Shown: piece by piece, positions 52,814 through 62,464 of the stretch
Layout: the number at the start of each line of letters is the position of its first letter
Position numbering within the stretch: position 1 is the first letter of the stretch
Assembly (NCBI GenBank): GCA_944323885.1
Contig: CALUUD010000002.1
Location: forward strand, 248,001 to 312,000
DNA from: an uncultured Helicobacteraceae bacterium
Lineage (GTDB): Bacteria; Campylobacterota; Campylobacteria; Campylobacterales; Helicobacteraceae
Length of the DNA: 64,000 bases
Direction of reading: 5' to 3'
Notes under the pieces: model-generated
Databases searched by the model: none
Seen by the model: only the letters and a program-made list of their open reading frames with translations
Told to the model about the DNA's origin: nothing
Translations under genes and position numbers: made by a program

Positions 52814-54223
52814 TTATATTTCTACTACATACTCCCATATTACACCATCTTTGGTATCCATTAGGTGGATATTTTTGCTTTTTAGCTCATCTCTTATCTT
52901 ATCGCTTAAGGCATAATCTTTTCTTTCTTTTGCCTCTTTTCTTTCTTGTATTTTTTTCTCTATATATATTTTTGTCTCATCATCAACACCAAGATGAAAA
53001 TATTCTATAGGATCTTTTTTGCCAATACCTAAAATTTCATTTATAAAAATTATATTTGATATAGCAAGTTGTTTATTTTTTAAATCTTTTGGATTTTTAT
53101 CTAGTAATTCATTATATTTTGATAACATAGAATCTAGTATAGATAATGCAATCGATATGTTTAAATCATCATTCAAAGCATCTAAAAATGTATTTCTAAA
53201 TTCTTCATCTATAATATTAGATTCTATTCCTAATACTCGTTTTTTTAGCCTATATAGCCTATCTAGTCTTTTTTTAGTATTTAATACATCTTCATGTGAA
53301 AAATTAAGTGGTGATCTATAATGAAGACTTAATAGATAATATCTTAATACTTCTCCATCATATATTTTTAATGCATCCTTTATAAAAAAACTATTTCCAA
53401 GACTTTTGCTCATTTTTTCTCCATCAATGGTCACAAAACCATTATGAATCCAATACTTTGCCAATTCTCTATTATTTGCACACCTACTTTGTGAAGCTTC
53501 ATTTTCATGATGTGGAAAAAATAAGTCTGCACCACCTGCATGTATATCAATAGAAAATTCACCATCTTTGTATGCCAAATGTTCTTCAATCATAGCAGAA
53601 CATTCTAAATGCCATCCAGGACGACCACGACCAAATGGAGAATCATATGCTATATCATCGTCTTTATCAAATATCTTCCATAAAGCAAAATCTCTTATGT
53701 CTTCTTTTTGTTCATTTTCACCTATACGACTAATTTGTGATTCTAGATTCTGTCTATTTGATAACTGACCATATTTTAAATCTGTTTTTACTCTCATATA
53801 TATATCATTGTTTGCTGTTTTATATGCCTTGCCTTTATCTAATAATACTTGAATCATATTAAACATAGCATCAAGATTCTGTGTTGCACGAGGTTCTATA
53901 TTTGGTTTTAATATATTTAATGCATTCATATCATTTAGATAGCTATTTATGTATGTAGATGTTATTTTATCTATACTTTGATCTATCTCTTTGCTTTTTT
54001 TTATGATTTTGTCATCTATATCTGTAAAATTTCTTACAAATATGACTTTATAATTATTTTTTAGCAATACTCTATGTAATAAGTCAAATGTTATTGCACT
54101 TCTTGCATGACCTAAATGAGCATTATCATATACAGTTGGACCGCATAGATATATTTTTACTATATCTGGTTTTATTGGTATGAATTTAGTTTTTTCTTTT
54201 TTTACGCTATCATAAATCAACAT
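52814..54223 (-). CDS. cysS: Cysteinyl-tRNA synthetase
   Basis: The protein has 469 residues from ATG 54223, chosen because GGAGG lies 6 nt upstream; a longer frame inside murJ is possible. The HIGH motif is in CGPTVYDNAHLGHARS and KMSKS in GEKMSKSLGNSF. The zinc-site cysteine and histidines are in GRPGWHLECSAMIEEHL and FPHHENE. It charges tRNA-Cys. The start overlaps the murJ stop by 14 nt, and murJ-cysS is the order I recall in H. pylori. Confidence 0.95.
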   Translation of the reverse strand: MLIYDSVKKEKTKFIPIKPDIVKIYLCGPTVYDNAHLGHARSAITFDLLHRVLLKNNYKVIFVRNFTDIDDKIIKKSKEIDQSIDKITSTYINSYLNDMNALNILKPNIEPRATQNLDAMFNMIQVLLDKGKAYKTANNDIYMRVKTDLKYGQLSNRQNLESQISRIGENEQKEDIRDFALWKIFDKDDDIAYDSPFGRGRPGWHLECSAMIEEHLAYKDGEFSIDIHAGGADLFFPHHENEASQSRCANNRELAKYWIHNGFVTIDGEKMSKSLGNSFFIKDALKIYDGEVLRYYLLSLHYRSPLNFSHEDVLNTKKRLDRLYRLKKRVLGIESNIIDEEFRNTFLDALNDDLNISIALSILDSMLSKYNELLDKNPKDLKNKQLAISNIIFINEILGIGKKDPIEYFHLGVDDETKIYIEKKIQERKEAKERKDYALSDKIRDELKSKNIHLMDTKDGVIWEYVVEI

Positions 54224-55661
54224 AGAAACCTCCAAAGTCAAATAAATATTTTAAAATACCTAATATTATTGCTTCAATTATTAAAGTTAAAATAAGAATC
54301 ATAAATAATTTTTTAGAATTAATTATATATCTAAATTTACTATATCCAAATGCTTTTATTGTCAGTATTAATAAAACAAATCCACTTAATGAAGATGAAA
54401 ATGCAAGTCCAACTGCCCCAAAAGAATGCATTAAAATTAATGAAAAAAATACCCCACATATCAAAGAGATTGCTGATATTTTTGCTGCTATGTTTTGTCT
54501 TTTTTGAGAATATAACCAAAGAGAAAATATCCTAGCAAGCCCAAAAGGTATTAATCCTATTAAATATGCCATAAATACATTTGCAACTATTATTGTATCA
54601 CTTCTTTGAAACTTACCCCTTTCAAATAAGATCCAAATTATTTCATTTTTTAATACTATTCCTCCAACTACACATATTCCAAGAGTAAAAGCAAGCAACC
54701 AAAATGACTTTTTTAGTAGTTGTAATGCTTTAGCTTCATTATTGTTTTTAATCATTTTTGCGACCATTGGAAATAATGCAGTTGATGTTGCAATTGCAAA
54801 AAGTGCAAGTGGTAGTTGAAAGATTCTATTTGCATAGTATAAATATGACACAGATCCAATCACTAAAAATGATGCAAGTAGTGTATCAATAAATGATGCT
54901 ATTTGAGCAGTTGAACTTCCAAGCAATGCAGGAAAAAATTGCTTTAAAAAGCTGTGTAAATCATTTTTTAGTATATTTATTTTTGATTTTTTTTTATTTG
55001 TTAATATGAGTTTTAAATCTAGGATTCCAACTAAAAATAATCTAAAAAACTTAAGATTATATAATGAATAACAATGTAGTAGAATCTGTGCTATTCCACC
55101 TACTAAAACACTATAACTTAATATATATACTATTGTATATGCATCTTTATCTTTTGCAAATATTAGTGCTAGTATCATTGATATGTTTAATAATGCTGTA
55201 TTATATGCACTAACCCAAAAATTATTTTTATACTGCAAAAGAGAACTAAAGAAATTTGCACAAAAGATTAGACTTAAATACCAAAAGTTTATGGCTACTA
55301 TTGGTTTTGCAAGCTCTATAGTATAATCATCAAATCCATATGCTAATAGCTTTGTAAAAAATCCGCTAAAAATATATACAATAATACTAAGTAAAATTAA
55401 AAATATAAAAAATATTGCAAATATACAAACACTAATAAGCCCCTTTTTTCTTGCATTTATAAAAGTAGGCAAGAAGCTTTGAGTAAATGCGCCTTCAGAA
55501 AATATCCTTCTAAAAAGATTTGGTAATTTAAAGGCAATAAAAAATATATCACTATATATACCAGCTCCAAGTGTATTTGCCATCAATAAGTCTCTAATAA
55601 AACCAAAGATTCTAGAACATAAAATCCCGCTACTATTTGTGTAGAAAGCTTTTTTAAACAA
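54210..55661 (-). CDS. murJ: Lipid II flippase MurJ (MviN)
   Basis: The protein has 483 residues and about 13-14 membrane spans. It starts FKKAFYTNSSGILCSRIFGFIRDLLMANTLG, the MurJ signature, followed by FFIAFKLPNLFRRIFSEGAF. MurJ exports lipid-linked peptidoglycan precursor across the inner membrane. It is co-transcribed with cysS and divergent from the DUF342 gene. Confidence 0.93.
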   Translation of the reverse strand: MFKKAFYTNSSGILCSRIFGFIRDLLMANTLGAGIYSDIFFIAFKLPNLFRRIFSEGAFTQSFLPTFINARKKGLISVCIFAIFFIFLILLSIIVYIFSGFFTKLLAYGFDDYTIELAKPIVAINFWYLSLIFCANFFSSLLQYKNNFWVSAYNTALLNISMILALIFAKDKDAYTIVYILSYSVLVGGIAQILLHCYSLYNLKFFRLFLVGILDLKLILTNKKKSKINILKNDLHSFLKQFFPALLGSSTAQIASFIDTLLASFLVIGSVSYLYYANRIFQLPLALFAIATSTALFPMVAKMIKNNNEAKALQLLKKSFWLLAFTLGICVVGGIVLKNEIIWILFERGKFQRSDTIIVANVFMAYLIGLIPFGLARIFSLWLYSQKRQNIAAKISAISLICGVFFSLILMHSFGAVGLAFSSSLSGFVLLILTIKAFGYSKFRYIINSKKLFMILILTLIIEAIILGILKYLFDFGGFYVDL

Positions 55662-55734
55662 GTTTTTAAGCCTTATTTTTTAAAATTTTAGATTTGGATT
55701 CTATAATAAATTTAATCAAAACTAAGGGCTTATA

Positions 55735-57513
55735 TTGCAAACAAAAGTTATTTATGATGTTTATGATGTAAATGAAATCTTAAAAGAAGTCTCATTAAAA
55801 GCAAAAACAGATATTAATAATTTAGAGATTAGCTTAAAATCATTTAAAACATATATAAAAAAATATGATACTTTTAGATTATTAAATACTAATGAAAATA
55901 TCGATGATGATTTATTGTTTGAAAATAAAGATTTTGATTTTAAACAAAGTTATGATTTTAGTGTAAGATATAAGCCACAAAATAGATTGTTTGATGTGAT
56001 AATTAATGATGATTCTGTAGTGCTTCATTTAAAAAATGGTTTTATTGCTCCTAAGAGTGAATCTAAGATTGATGATTTTATCAATGAGATACATTCTATC
56101 CAAGTTCAATATGGTGTTTTTTTAAGAAATTTAGATATTCAAAAAGAAAAAATTATCAATAATCTGCAAGATGTAATTAGTAATGATATATTTATTACTA
56201 TTTATGAATGTATTAATTTTAAGAGTAAGAAAGGCGGCTTTCTTGAAGTCTTGATAAAAGATTTTAATGCATTAAAAAATAATATTATTGCTTTAAAAGA
56301 GAATACTAAAATAGCAAAATTTATCAAACAACAAGATGGGAAAAGTGGTAGAAATGTATTTGGGAAATATACAGAAGTTACAAATTCTAAGGTCTCATTG
56401 CCACAATTTAGTAGTGATTTTATGATAAATGAAAATGATGATTGCTTTGAATATTTTAATACCAAAAGTGGTTTTGTATTACATAATAAAAATAGCTTTA
56501 GTTTCAAAAATGAACTTATTTTGAAAAATATACGAAATAGAGATAATTATAATTTTATTGGTGATGCAGATTCTGATACAAAAATTATAATTGGTACAGA
56601 TAGAGAGTTTGATGATGCTATATGTGATGGAATTAATGTAGTTGCAAATAATATTTTGATAAATGGAAATATAGGTGAAGGAGTAAAAATAATTTCTAAT
56701 ACAATAGAATTAAATGGTCAAAGCCATAAAGATTCTATAATCATTGCAAAAGACGCCAAAATAAATGTCCATAAAGGCAGTGTAATTGCTGATAATATTT
56801 TCATTAAAAACATTGAAAATGGTAGTGTAGAATGTAGTAACTTAGAATCTATCATTGTAAATGGTGCCAATTTAGTATCAAAAAATATAGAGATTAATGA
56901 GCTTTATTCTAATTCTCAAATACAATTTTCAAATAAATGTATTATTAATAATGTAAAAGGTGGAGGCAATAAAATTATTTTTACACCATTTGGTAATGTT
57001 TTAGTAAAAAAACAAATACAATCATTAAAAGATGAATTAAATTCTATTATTGCTAAGCAAAATATATTACAAAAGAAAATATCAAGTTTGGTTTATAAGT
57101 ATAATCAATTTCATTCAACAGCAAAAGAATTAAAAGGGATGATAGAAAATAGTAAAAAAAATAATAGTGAAATTCCAAGTTATATTAATGAAAATTATGA
57201 TTATTTTTTAAAAATTATTGAATTTATAAAATCATTAAAAATAAAAAATATGAATTTAGAAAAAATAAAGAGTAAATATTCTAAAAAAATACAAGATTTG
57301 CAACATGAAGTTTTTGATGCTGAATTAATATGCAAAAGTGGCTGGCTAAAATATAATGATGTTATATTTGAATTAATAGAACCAAAAATGCATATATCAC
57401 AAGCTATAATAAAAGGTATTGGTAGATATTATTTTGATCTTGATAATAGGAAGATTGTACATCAAAATATTTTTATAAATACAGATGAAAAAATTGATAA
57501 TTATGGATTTTAA
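55735..57513 (+). CDS. DUF342 / FapA-family polymerase-like protein
   Basis: The protein has 592 residues from TTG 55735 with AAGGG at 55724-55728. Residues about 150-420 hold the FapA beta-helix region (KFIKQQDGKSGRNVFGKY, then IGEGVKIISNTIELNG, then NVHKGSVIADNIFIKNIENG). Residues about 430-520 form a coiled coil. FapA-like proteins are conserved next to ruvA and murJ in Helicobacter and are suspected of a role in cell shape, motility or membrane association, without a known reaction. It ends directly at the ruvA ATG. Confidence 0.8.
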   Translation: MQTKVIYDVYDVNEILKEVSLKAKTDINNLEISLKSFKTYIKKYDTFRLLNTNENIDDDLLFENKDFDFKQSYDFSVRYKPQNRLFDVIINDDSVVLHLKNGFIAPKSESKIDDFINEIHSIQVQYGVFLRNLDIQKEKIINNLQDVISNDIFITIYECINFKSKKGGFLEVLIKDFNALKNNIIALKENTKIAKFIKQQDGKSGRNVFGKYTEVTNSKVSLPQFSSDFMINENDDCFEYFNTKSGFVLHNKNSFSFKNELILKNIRNRDNYNFIGDADSDTKIIIGTDREFDDAICDGINVVANNILINGNIGEGVKIISNTIELNGQSHKDSIIIAKDAKINVHKGSVIADNIFIKNIENGSVECSNLESIIVNGANLVSKNIEINELYSNSQIQFSNKCIINNVKGGGNKIIFTPFGNVLVKKQIQSLKDELNSIIAKQNILQKKISSLVYKYNQFHSTAKELKGMIENSKKNNSEIPSYINENYDYFLKIIEFIKSLKIKNMNLEKIKSKYSKKIQDLQHEVFDAELICKSGWLKYNDVIFELIEPKMHISQAIIKGIGRYYFDLDNRKIVHQNIFINTDEKIDNYGF

Positions 57514-58062
57514 ATGATAGCTGGACTTATTGGAAATGTATTTAGTAAAAATGGTAATAGTGTTTTATTTAATGTTAATGGTGTAGTTTATGAAGTATTT
57601 ATGTCATTGAATTCTATATCAAATATAAAAGATAATGAGATGTTGTTAACAACTCAGATAACGCGTGAAGATGGAGTTTTTTTATATGGTTTTTTAGATA
57701 AAAGTGAAAAAGATTTATTTGATACACTAATAAAGATAAATGGTATTGGACCAAAGGTGGCAATGGCAATTTGTAGCTCATTTAACCCAAGTGAGTTTAT
57801 AAATATAGCTTACAATAATGATTTTATGAGTTTAAAAAAAGTTCCAGGAATTGGTGAAAAAATGGCAAAAAGGATTATAGTAGAGCTTAGTGGAAAATTA
57901 GATTTAATAGATAGCTACTCTTTGCCGCAGTATAAAAGTCAGGCTATTGAAGCCTTGGAATCTCTTGGATTTAAGAGAAGTGAATTTATTAAAATTATTG
58001 AAGATTCTAATCTCTCAAATACTCAAGATATTATAAAAGATACTCTAAAGAGATTAAAGTAG
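57514..58062 (+). CDS. ruvA: Holliday junction branch migration protein RuvA
   Basis: The protein has 182 residues, slightly short for the family. The N-terminal OB fold starts MIAGLIGNVFSKNGNSVLF. Two helix-hairpin-helix motifs, FDTLIKINGIGPKVAMAIC and LKKVPGIGEKMAKRIIVEL, bind junction DNA. The C-terminal domain that contacts RuvB is present (AIEALESLGFKRSEF). The start follows the DUF342 stop with no gap. It converges with flgL, whose stop is 2 bp away. Confidence 0.95.
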   Translation: MIAGLIGNVFSKNGNSVLFNVNGVVYEVFMSLNSISNIKDNEMLLTTQITREDGVFLYGFLDKSEKDLFDTLIKINGIGPKVAMAICSSFNPSEFINIAYNNDFMSLKKVPGIGEKMAKRIIVELSGKLDLIDSYSLPQYKSQAIEALESLGFKRSEFIKIIEDSNLSNTQDIIKDTLKRLK

Positions 58063-58064
58063 AG

Positions 58065-60617
58065 TTATCTTAAAAAATCTACAAGTGACATTTGATTTAT
58101 TTTGCTTGTAGATGCAAGAACGGCATTATAATTGTTTGTTAATTGTGAAAATTTATTATAAGTGTCTGCTATATCTGTGCCTATAGTGTCATTTTTAAGA
58201 GATTCTACTTGGACTTTTAATACTTCATTTCTTTTTATACTATCTTCAAAAGCTCTACCATATGAACCATTTAATGCCATGTTTTTTTCTATATGATCAC
58301 TTAAGTGGTCAAATAATAATATTGAATTTTGTATACCTATATTTCTTAGATCTGCATTATAGTTATCACCTAGTGCATCTGGGCGATATATGCCTTTTCT
58401 TACAGCTTCAATCATGTTATCTAGCTGTTTAAAGAAGTTTATATGTGGTTTATCAATTACTAATGCATTATTTGCATTAAATGTAAGCGATGGAGATTCT
58501 TTTTTAATGCCTTCTTTTGAAAAATCATCACTATTATTGCTATATATCATAAATTGCATTTTTGTAGTAGATCTTATATTGTCCTTTATTTCTATTTGTC
58601 CTTCTTGATTGATAAATACATTTACATTACTATTTGCCATATCAAGTAATTTTTCATAAGCTTTTTTTCCCATCTCGCTTAATCCATCATCATTATTGCC
58701 TTGTGCATTCAAAAATTCTTGTGTTTGTTGATTTGAATAATTTAATGTTATTGTTATTGCATCTAATAATTGCTTATATGTTACATCATCTGCTTTTGTA
58801 ACACTTATTTCTGGTGGTCTATCATGTGGATTATAAAGTGGAATTCTGTAATTTCCATCTCCTTGATTTTTATTTGGCAAAATAAGGAATGCCCCATCAT
58901 TGTTAAATTCAATTTTTGCTTGGACATCAATTCCATTGTGATCTTTTAGCTTGATCATATATGTTTCACCTACTAAACTTTTATTTGCAGCTTCACTTAG
59001 TTTTGTATCATTGCTTGCATATTCACCAGTTATTGCATTCATTTGTGATATATTTGATTTTAATGATGATCCTGTATTTAAAAAATAAACTTTGTCATAG
59101 TTGTTTTGAAAACTATCTCTTATTGCTTTTCTTTCAATACCATCATTATCAAGTGTCTTAAGTGTTATTTGAAATCCACTTGGACCATTAAATGGTGGTT
59201 CTTTTTCGTCGTTTTCAAGACTAATTACATTGTAATCAATTATATTAATTTTTCCATTTGAAATTTCAGCTTTAATATTTCCACCAAAGTTTTTTTCTAT
59301 AGATTTTAATAAATCATCGATGGTATTGTTTTGTACATCAATATAAAATGGTTCCTTGACTATATCTATAATATTTCCATTTCTATTATTTGGTAATTTT
59401 CCACTTATTTCAATTTTATCTGCTTCTACCCCAAGTATGTCACTTAATTTTGTATCTCTTTTTGCGTATTTATTATCTTTTGTTATAAATTCTGTAGGAA
59501 GTGTAGTAAATCTTGTATCATAATTATTTTTTATACCACTAATTTGTGATAGACTAAAATCTCCAATATAAGCAGACTTTTGAAAACTAGTCACTTTGGC
59601 TCCAATCTGATTTAGTAAACTTATATCATCTACATCTTTATCTGCTGCAATTAAGTGAAAATCAATATTTGATCCACCAGGTTTTGTTTCTGAAATTTCT
59701 ATTTGCCCCCAAGCATTTACCTTGACATCTACCACCTGATTTTGCATAGTATTACCAAATGCATCTCCAATCTTTTTTAATAAATCACTTACTCTTGTTG
59801 CACTCTCTTCATTTTCATATGCCACATCAAGTACAAATTTTTCCTTAAATGATGTTCCATCTGGTCTTTTACCCCTTAGGTAAAAATATGCTTTAGAATC
59901 ATTTGTTGTATCATTATCATTATCTCCAATTAAGTCTCTTAGGGTATCTTGACTATTTATAAAAACCTCACTTGATACATTTGTTTTATTGTTTTTATCC
60001 ATAATGCTTGGATAAAGTTTTGATAGGTTTAGTTTTTGTATATTTGTAGTTATAGTTTTATGTTTATCTAAATCTCTACTTAAAAATAATTCTTTACCAT
60101 TGATGTTATATGCACTTTTCATATCTGGAGCGATAAGTGCTTCAAGTTTTTCATCATTGCCATTATAAGTTCCATCATCATTAAATGGTTTTATATTAAC
60201 TCTGCTTCCTGCAAAAATATATTCTCCACCAATTGATGTATTTGCAATAGATAGTATATGATCTCTTATCCTTTGCATATCATTTGCAATAGCTTCTCTT
60301 GAAGTTACAGAATGTATATCATTTCCTGCATGTATTAATTTTGTTTTAAAATCATCAAGTGCTTTTGATATTTCACTTAGTGACTTATCTGTATGTAGCG
60401 TATTTGTATTTGCATCATTTGCAATATCTATAGACTGATTCAATCCATGAATATCGTATTCTAATTTTAGATTCTGATTAAAAATACTGCTATCTTCGTA
60501 TCCATACTTTATTTTTAATCCAGAAGCAATTTTTGTATTTGCATTATTTATTTTATTTTGAAGTGTGTTTTGATAGTAATCCATTTGATTATATTTTGTA
60601 CCAAATGTTACACGCAT
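58065..60617 (-). CDS. flgL: Flagellar hook-filament junction protein FlgL (HAP3)
   Basis: The protein has 850 residues. The flagellin-like N-terminus MRVTFGTKYNQMDYYQNTLQ and TKIASGLKIKYGYEDSSIFNQ, and the C-terminus DIADTYNKFSQLTNNYNAVLAS, make the conserved coiled coil. The large middle region with repeated NGNIIDIVKEPFY- and EISETKPGG-type blocks is an expansion characteristic of Helicobacter and Campylobacter FlgL, against about 300 residues in E. coli. It joins hook and filament and is exported by the flagellar type III system. A sigma-54-type promoter lies 38-55 bp upstream. Confidence 0.9.
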   Translation of the reverse strand: MRVTFGTKYNQMDYYQNTLQNKINNANTKIASGLKIKYGYEDSSIFNQNLKLEYDIHGLNQSIDIANDANTNTLHTDKSLSEISKALDDFKTKLIHAGNDIHSVTSREAIANDMQRIRDHILSIANTSIGGEYIFAGSRVNIKPFNDDGTYNGNDEKLEALIAPDMKSAYNINGKELFLSRDLDKHKTITTNIQKLNLSKLYPSIMDKNNKTNVSSEVFINSQDTLRDLIGDNDNDTTNDSKAYFYLRGKRPDGTSFKEKFVLDVAYENEESATRVSDLLKKIGDAFGNTMQNQVVDVKVNAWGQIEISETKPGGSNIDFHLIAADKDVDDISLLNQIGAKVTSFQKSAYIGDFSLSQISGIKNNYDTRFTTLPTEFITKDNKYAKRDTKLSDILGVEADKIEISGKLPNNRNGNIIDIVKEPFYIDVQNNTIDDLLKSIEKNFGGNIKAEISNGKINIIDYNVISLENDEKEPPFNGPSGFQITLKTLDNDGIERKAIRDSFQNNYDKVYFLNTGSSLKSNISQMNAITGEYASNDTKLSEAANKSLVGETYMIKLKDHNGIDVQAKIEFNNDGAFLILPNKNQGDGNYRIPLYNPHDRPPEISVTKADDVTYKQLLDAITITLNYSNQQTQEFLNAQGNNDDGLSEMGKKAYEKLLDMANSNVNVFINQEGQIEIKDNIRSTTKMQFMIYSNNSDDFSKEGIKKESPSLTFNANNALVIDKPHINFFKQLDNMIEAVRKGIYRPDALGDNYNADLRNIGIQNSILLFDHLSDHIEKNMALNGSYGRAFEDSIKRNEVLKVQVESLKNDTIGTDIADTYNKFSQLTNNYNAVLASTSKINQMSLVDFLR

Positions 60618-60654
60618 AATAAATCCTAAAATAATTGATATTTAAATGTAATAA

Positions 60655-60672
60655 AGCAATTTAGATTCCAAA
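60655..60672 (-). promoter_or_regulatory. Sigma-54 (RpoN) promoter for flgL
   Basis: On the minus strand the sequence reads TTTGGAATCTAAATTGCT. The GG (-24) and GC (-12) elements are separated by exactly 10 nt, the diagnostic spacing. It lies 38 bp before the flgL ATG, as expected for a middle/late flagellar gene. Confidence 0.75.
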
Positions 60673-60692
60673 TCGGAATATTTTAAAAATAT

Positions 60693-61001
60693 TTATCTAT
60701 CTATATCAATTTTTTCTACTTGTTGTTCATAGGGAATATGTTTTTTATCCCATATTGTTATATGACTCTTTCTTGTATTTATTACATTATTTGATGGTAT
60801 ATTATCTTTGTTTCCCTTATTTATATATGTTTTAATTATCTCTCCATTTGGAAGAATATCTACTATATATTTTATGGTATTTGTTTTTGCATCGATAGCT
60901 ATAGCTTGATTTTCTTTTAAAATTTTACCTACATCTATAATTACATCTTTTGAATATACTGACATTGTTATCATTGCTACTATTACTATTTTTTTTATCA
61001 T
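60693..61001 (-). CDS. Small exported protein, unknown function
   Basis: The protein has 102 residues. A signal peptide is clear (MIKKIVIVAMITMSVYSK, cleaved about there). The mature part starts DVIIDVGKILKENQAIAID, then a beta-rich segment TIKYIVDILPNGEIIKTYI. No lipobox, cysteine or known domain is seen. It lies between ridA (divergent, 69 bp) and flgL (75 bp), so a link with motility is possible by position only. Ribosome-binding site AAGG before ATG 61001. Confidence 0.6.
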   Translation of the reverse strand: MIKKIVIVAMITMSVYSKDVIIDVGKILKENQAIAIDAKTNTIKYIVDILPNGEIIKTYINKGNKDNIPSNNVINTRKSHITIWDKKHIPYEQQVEKIDIDR

Positions 61002-61070
61002 TTATACCTTTGTAAAATATTTATTATTGTTATAATAATATCTTAAAATTTATTAACACAAAGGATTATT

Positions 61071-61448
61071 ATGAAAGTGATTTCTACAATAGATGCACCA
61101 GCAGCAATTGGTCCTTATTCTCAAGGAATTATTTTTGATAATATAATTTTTACATCAGGACAGATTCCACTAAGAGCAAATGGTGAGTTTTTAGATTCTA
61201 ATATAAAAGAACAAACAAAATTAGTATTAGAAAATTTATCAAATGTATTAAAAGCCGCAAATAGTAGCTTAGATAATGTAATAAAAACAACTGTATTTTT
61301 AGCAGATATGGCAGATTTTGCTTCTATGAATGAAGTATATGAAACTTATTTTAAAAATAATAAGCCAGCTCGAAGCACTGTGAGTGTAAAAGAGTTGCCA
61401 AGAAAAGCTCTAGTTGAGATAGAGTGTATAGCATTTATCAATAGGTAA
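61071..61448 (+). CDS. ridA: RidA-family enamine/imine deaminase
   Basis: The protein has 125 residues. It begins STIDAPAAIGPYSQGIIFDN and ends with the RidA signature RSTVSVKELPRKALVEIECIA, containing the catalytic arginine and glutamate. RidA hydrolyses reactive 2-aminoacrylate formed by PLP enzymes. An AAAGGA ribosome-binding site precedes ATG 61071. The 3-prime end overlaps the convergent AlgJ-like gene by 11 bp. Confidence 0.93.
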   Translation: MKVISTIDAPAAIGPYSQGIIFDNIIFTSGQIPLRANGEFLDSNIKEQTKLVLENLSNVLKAANSSLDNVIKTTVFLADMADFASMNEVYETYFKNNKPARSTVSVKELPRKALVEIECIAFINR

Positions 61449-62454
61449 GTGGTGGTTGGTATTTTTTTATATCATTGTGTGTATTAGTTAAGTATTCTTC
61501 TACATTATTTCTATCAATTAATATTCCAAATTTCTTTGGTATATTAATTGATGTATCATTAAAGATTCTAGCAAATATTAATTTTCCAATCTTTGGTTTA
61601 AAATGCCATCCTATATCATCAAAGTTATTTTTATTTGTGGTTATTTCATTTATCCCATAAAAGCTCCATACCTGTGCTTTTGTGTTATTTACCAATAATC
61701 TTATTAAATCAAAATATTGTTTTTCTATATTATGATATTCTTGAAATTTTTTATAGAATGTTGCTAGTTTTGGAAATATTATTATTATATCATTAGAATC
61801 TGCTAGCTTTGCTAGCTGTAATGTTTCATCTATATTTGCTTGGTAGTTTTTATATTGATTATCATCTCTTACTTTTTTATTTATATTATCAATTGTATAT
61901 GAATATAATTCATTATCTTTTTTAATGAATTCAAAATCTCTTTTTTGTCTTAAGAGTTTATTTGTTATATAGATTAAGCTTTCTTGAGTTGTTTTTGAAT
62001 TAAGATATAAATTTATATTTGATATTAGATTGTTATAGAAAAATCCTTCTTCTAGTCTATTTCCACCGGTAGAATGGTATTTATGTGTTTGTATGACATC
62101 AAATCCAGTAATAAAATTGTTCTTATTATTTTTTATTTTCTTTATTAAAAAAAGTGCTTCATTTAGGCTTTGGTTACTCATACCAAGATATATTAGGTGT
62201 TTGTTTAAGTAATGAGATACTAAGTTTGAATCAATTTGTTCGCTTCTTGATGTTCCAAGTAAATAATATGGTGCTTTTTGCAAGATTCTAGGTTTATACA
62301 AATAGGTCCATTGAGCATTTAATTGTTCCACAAATTTATTATTTGAATTTCTAATGCCAAAAGGATCTATTATATAATTGAAAGTATAGTTGATTGGAAT
62401 AACTAATATGGAAAATATAATAAAATTAAAAACAAACTTTTTTGATTTATCCAT
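61438..62454 (-). CDS. AlgJ/AlgX-like SGNH-type acetyltransferase partner (membrane anchored)
   Basis: The protein has 338 residues from ATG 62454 (AAGAG 7 nt upstream); a longer frame reaches into the MBOAT gene. One N-terminal membrane anchor (FVFNFIIFSILVIPINYTF) places the rest in the periplasm. YLLGTSRSEQIDSNLV near residue 65 fits the nucleophile block of the AlgJ/AlgX family. A later Asp/His pair is less clear (DDIGWHFKP near 295 is the best candidate). It probably receives acetyl groups from the MBOAT protein encoded upstream and acetylates a surface or periplasmic polymer. The MBOAT stop is 10 bp before the start. Confidence 0.72.
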   Translation of the reverse strand: MDKSKKFVFNFIIFSILVIPINYTFNYIIDPFGIRNSNNKFVEQLNAQWTYLYKPRILQKAPYYLLGTSRSEQIDSNLVSHYLNKHLIYLGMSNQSLNEALFLIKKIKNNKNNFITGFDVIQTHKYHSTGGNRLEEGFFYNNLISNINLYLNSKTTQESLIYITNKLLRQKRDFEFIKKDNELYSYTIDNINKKVRDDNQYKNYQANIDETLQLAKLADSNDIIIIFPKLATFYKKFQEYHNIEKQYFDLIRLLVNNTKAQVWSFYGINEITTNKNNFDDIGWHFKPKIGKLIFARIFNDTSINIPKKFGILIDRNNVEEYLTNTHNDIKKYQPPLTY

Positions 62455-62464
62455 TTTGATACTC

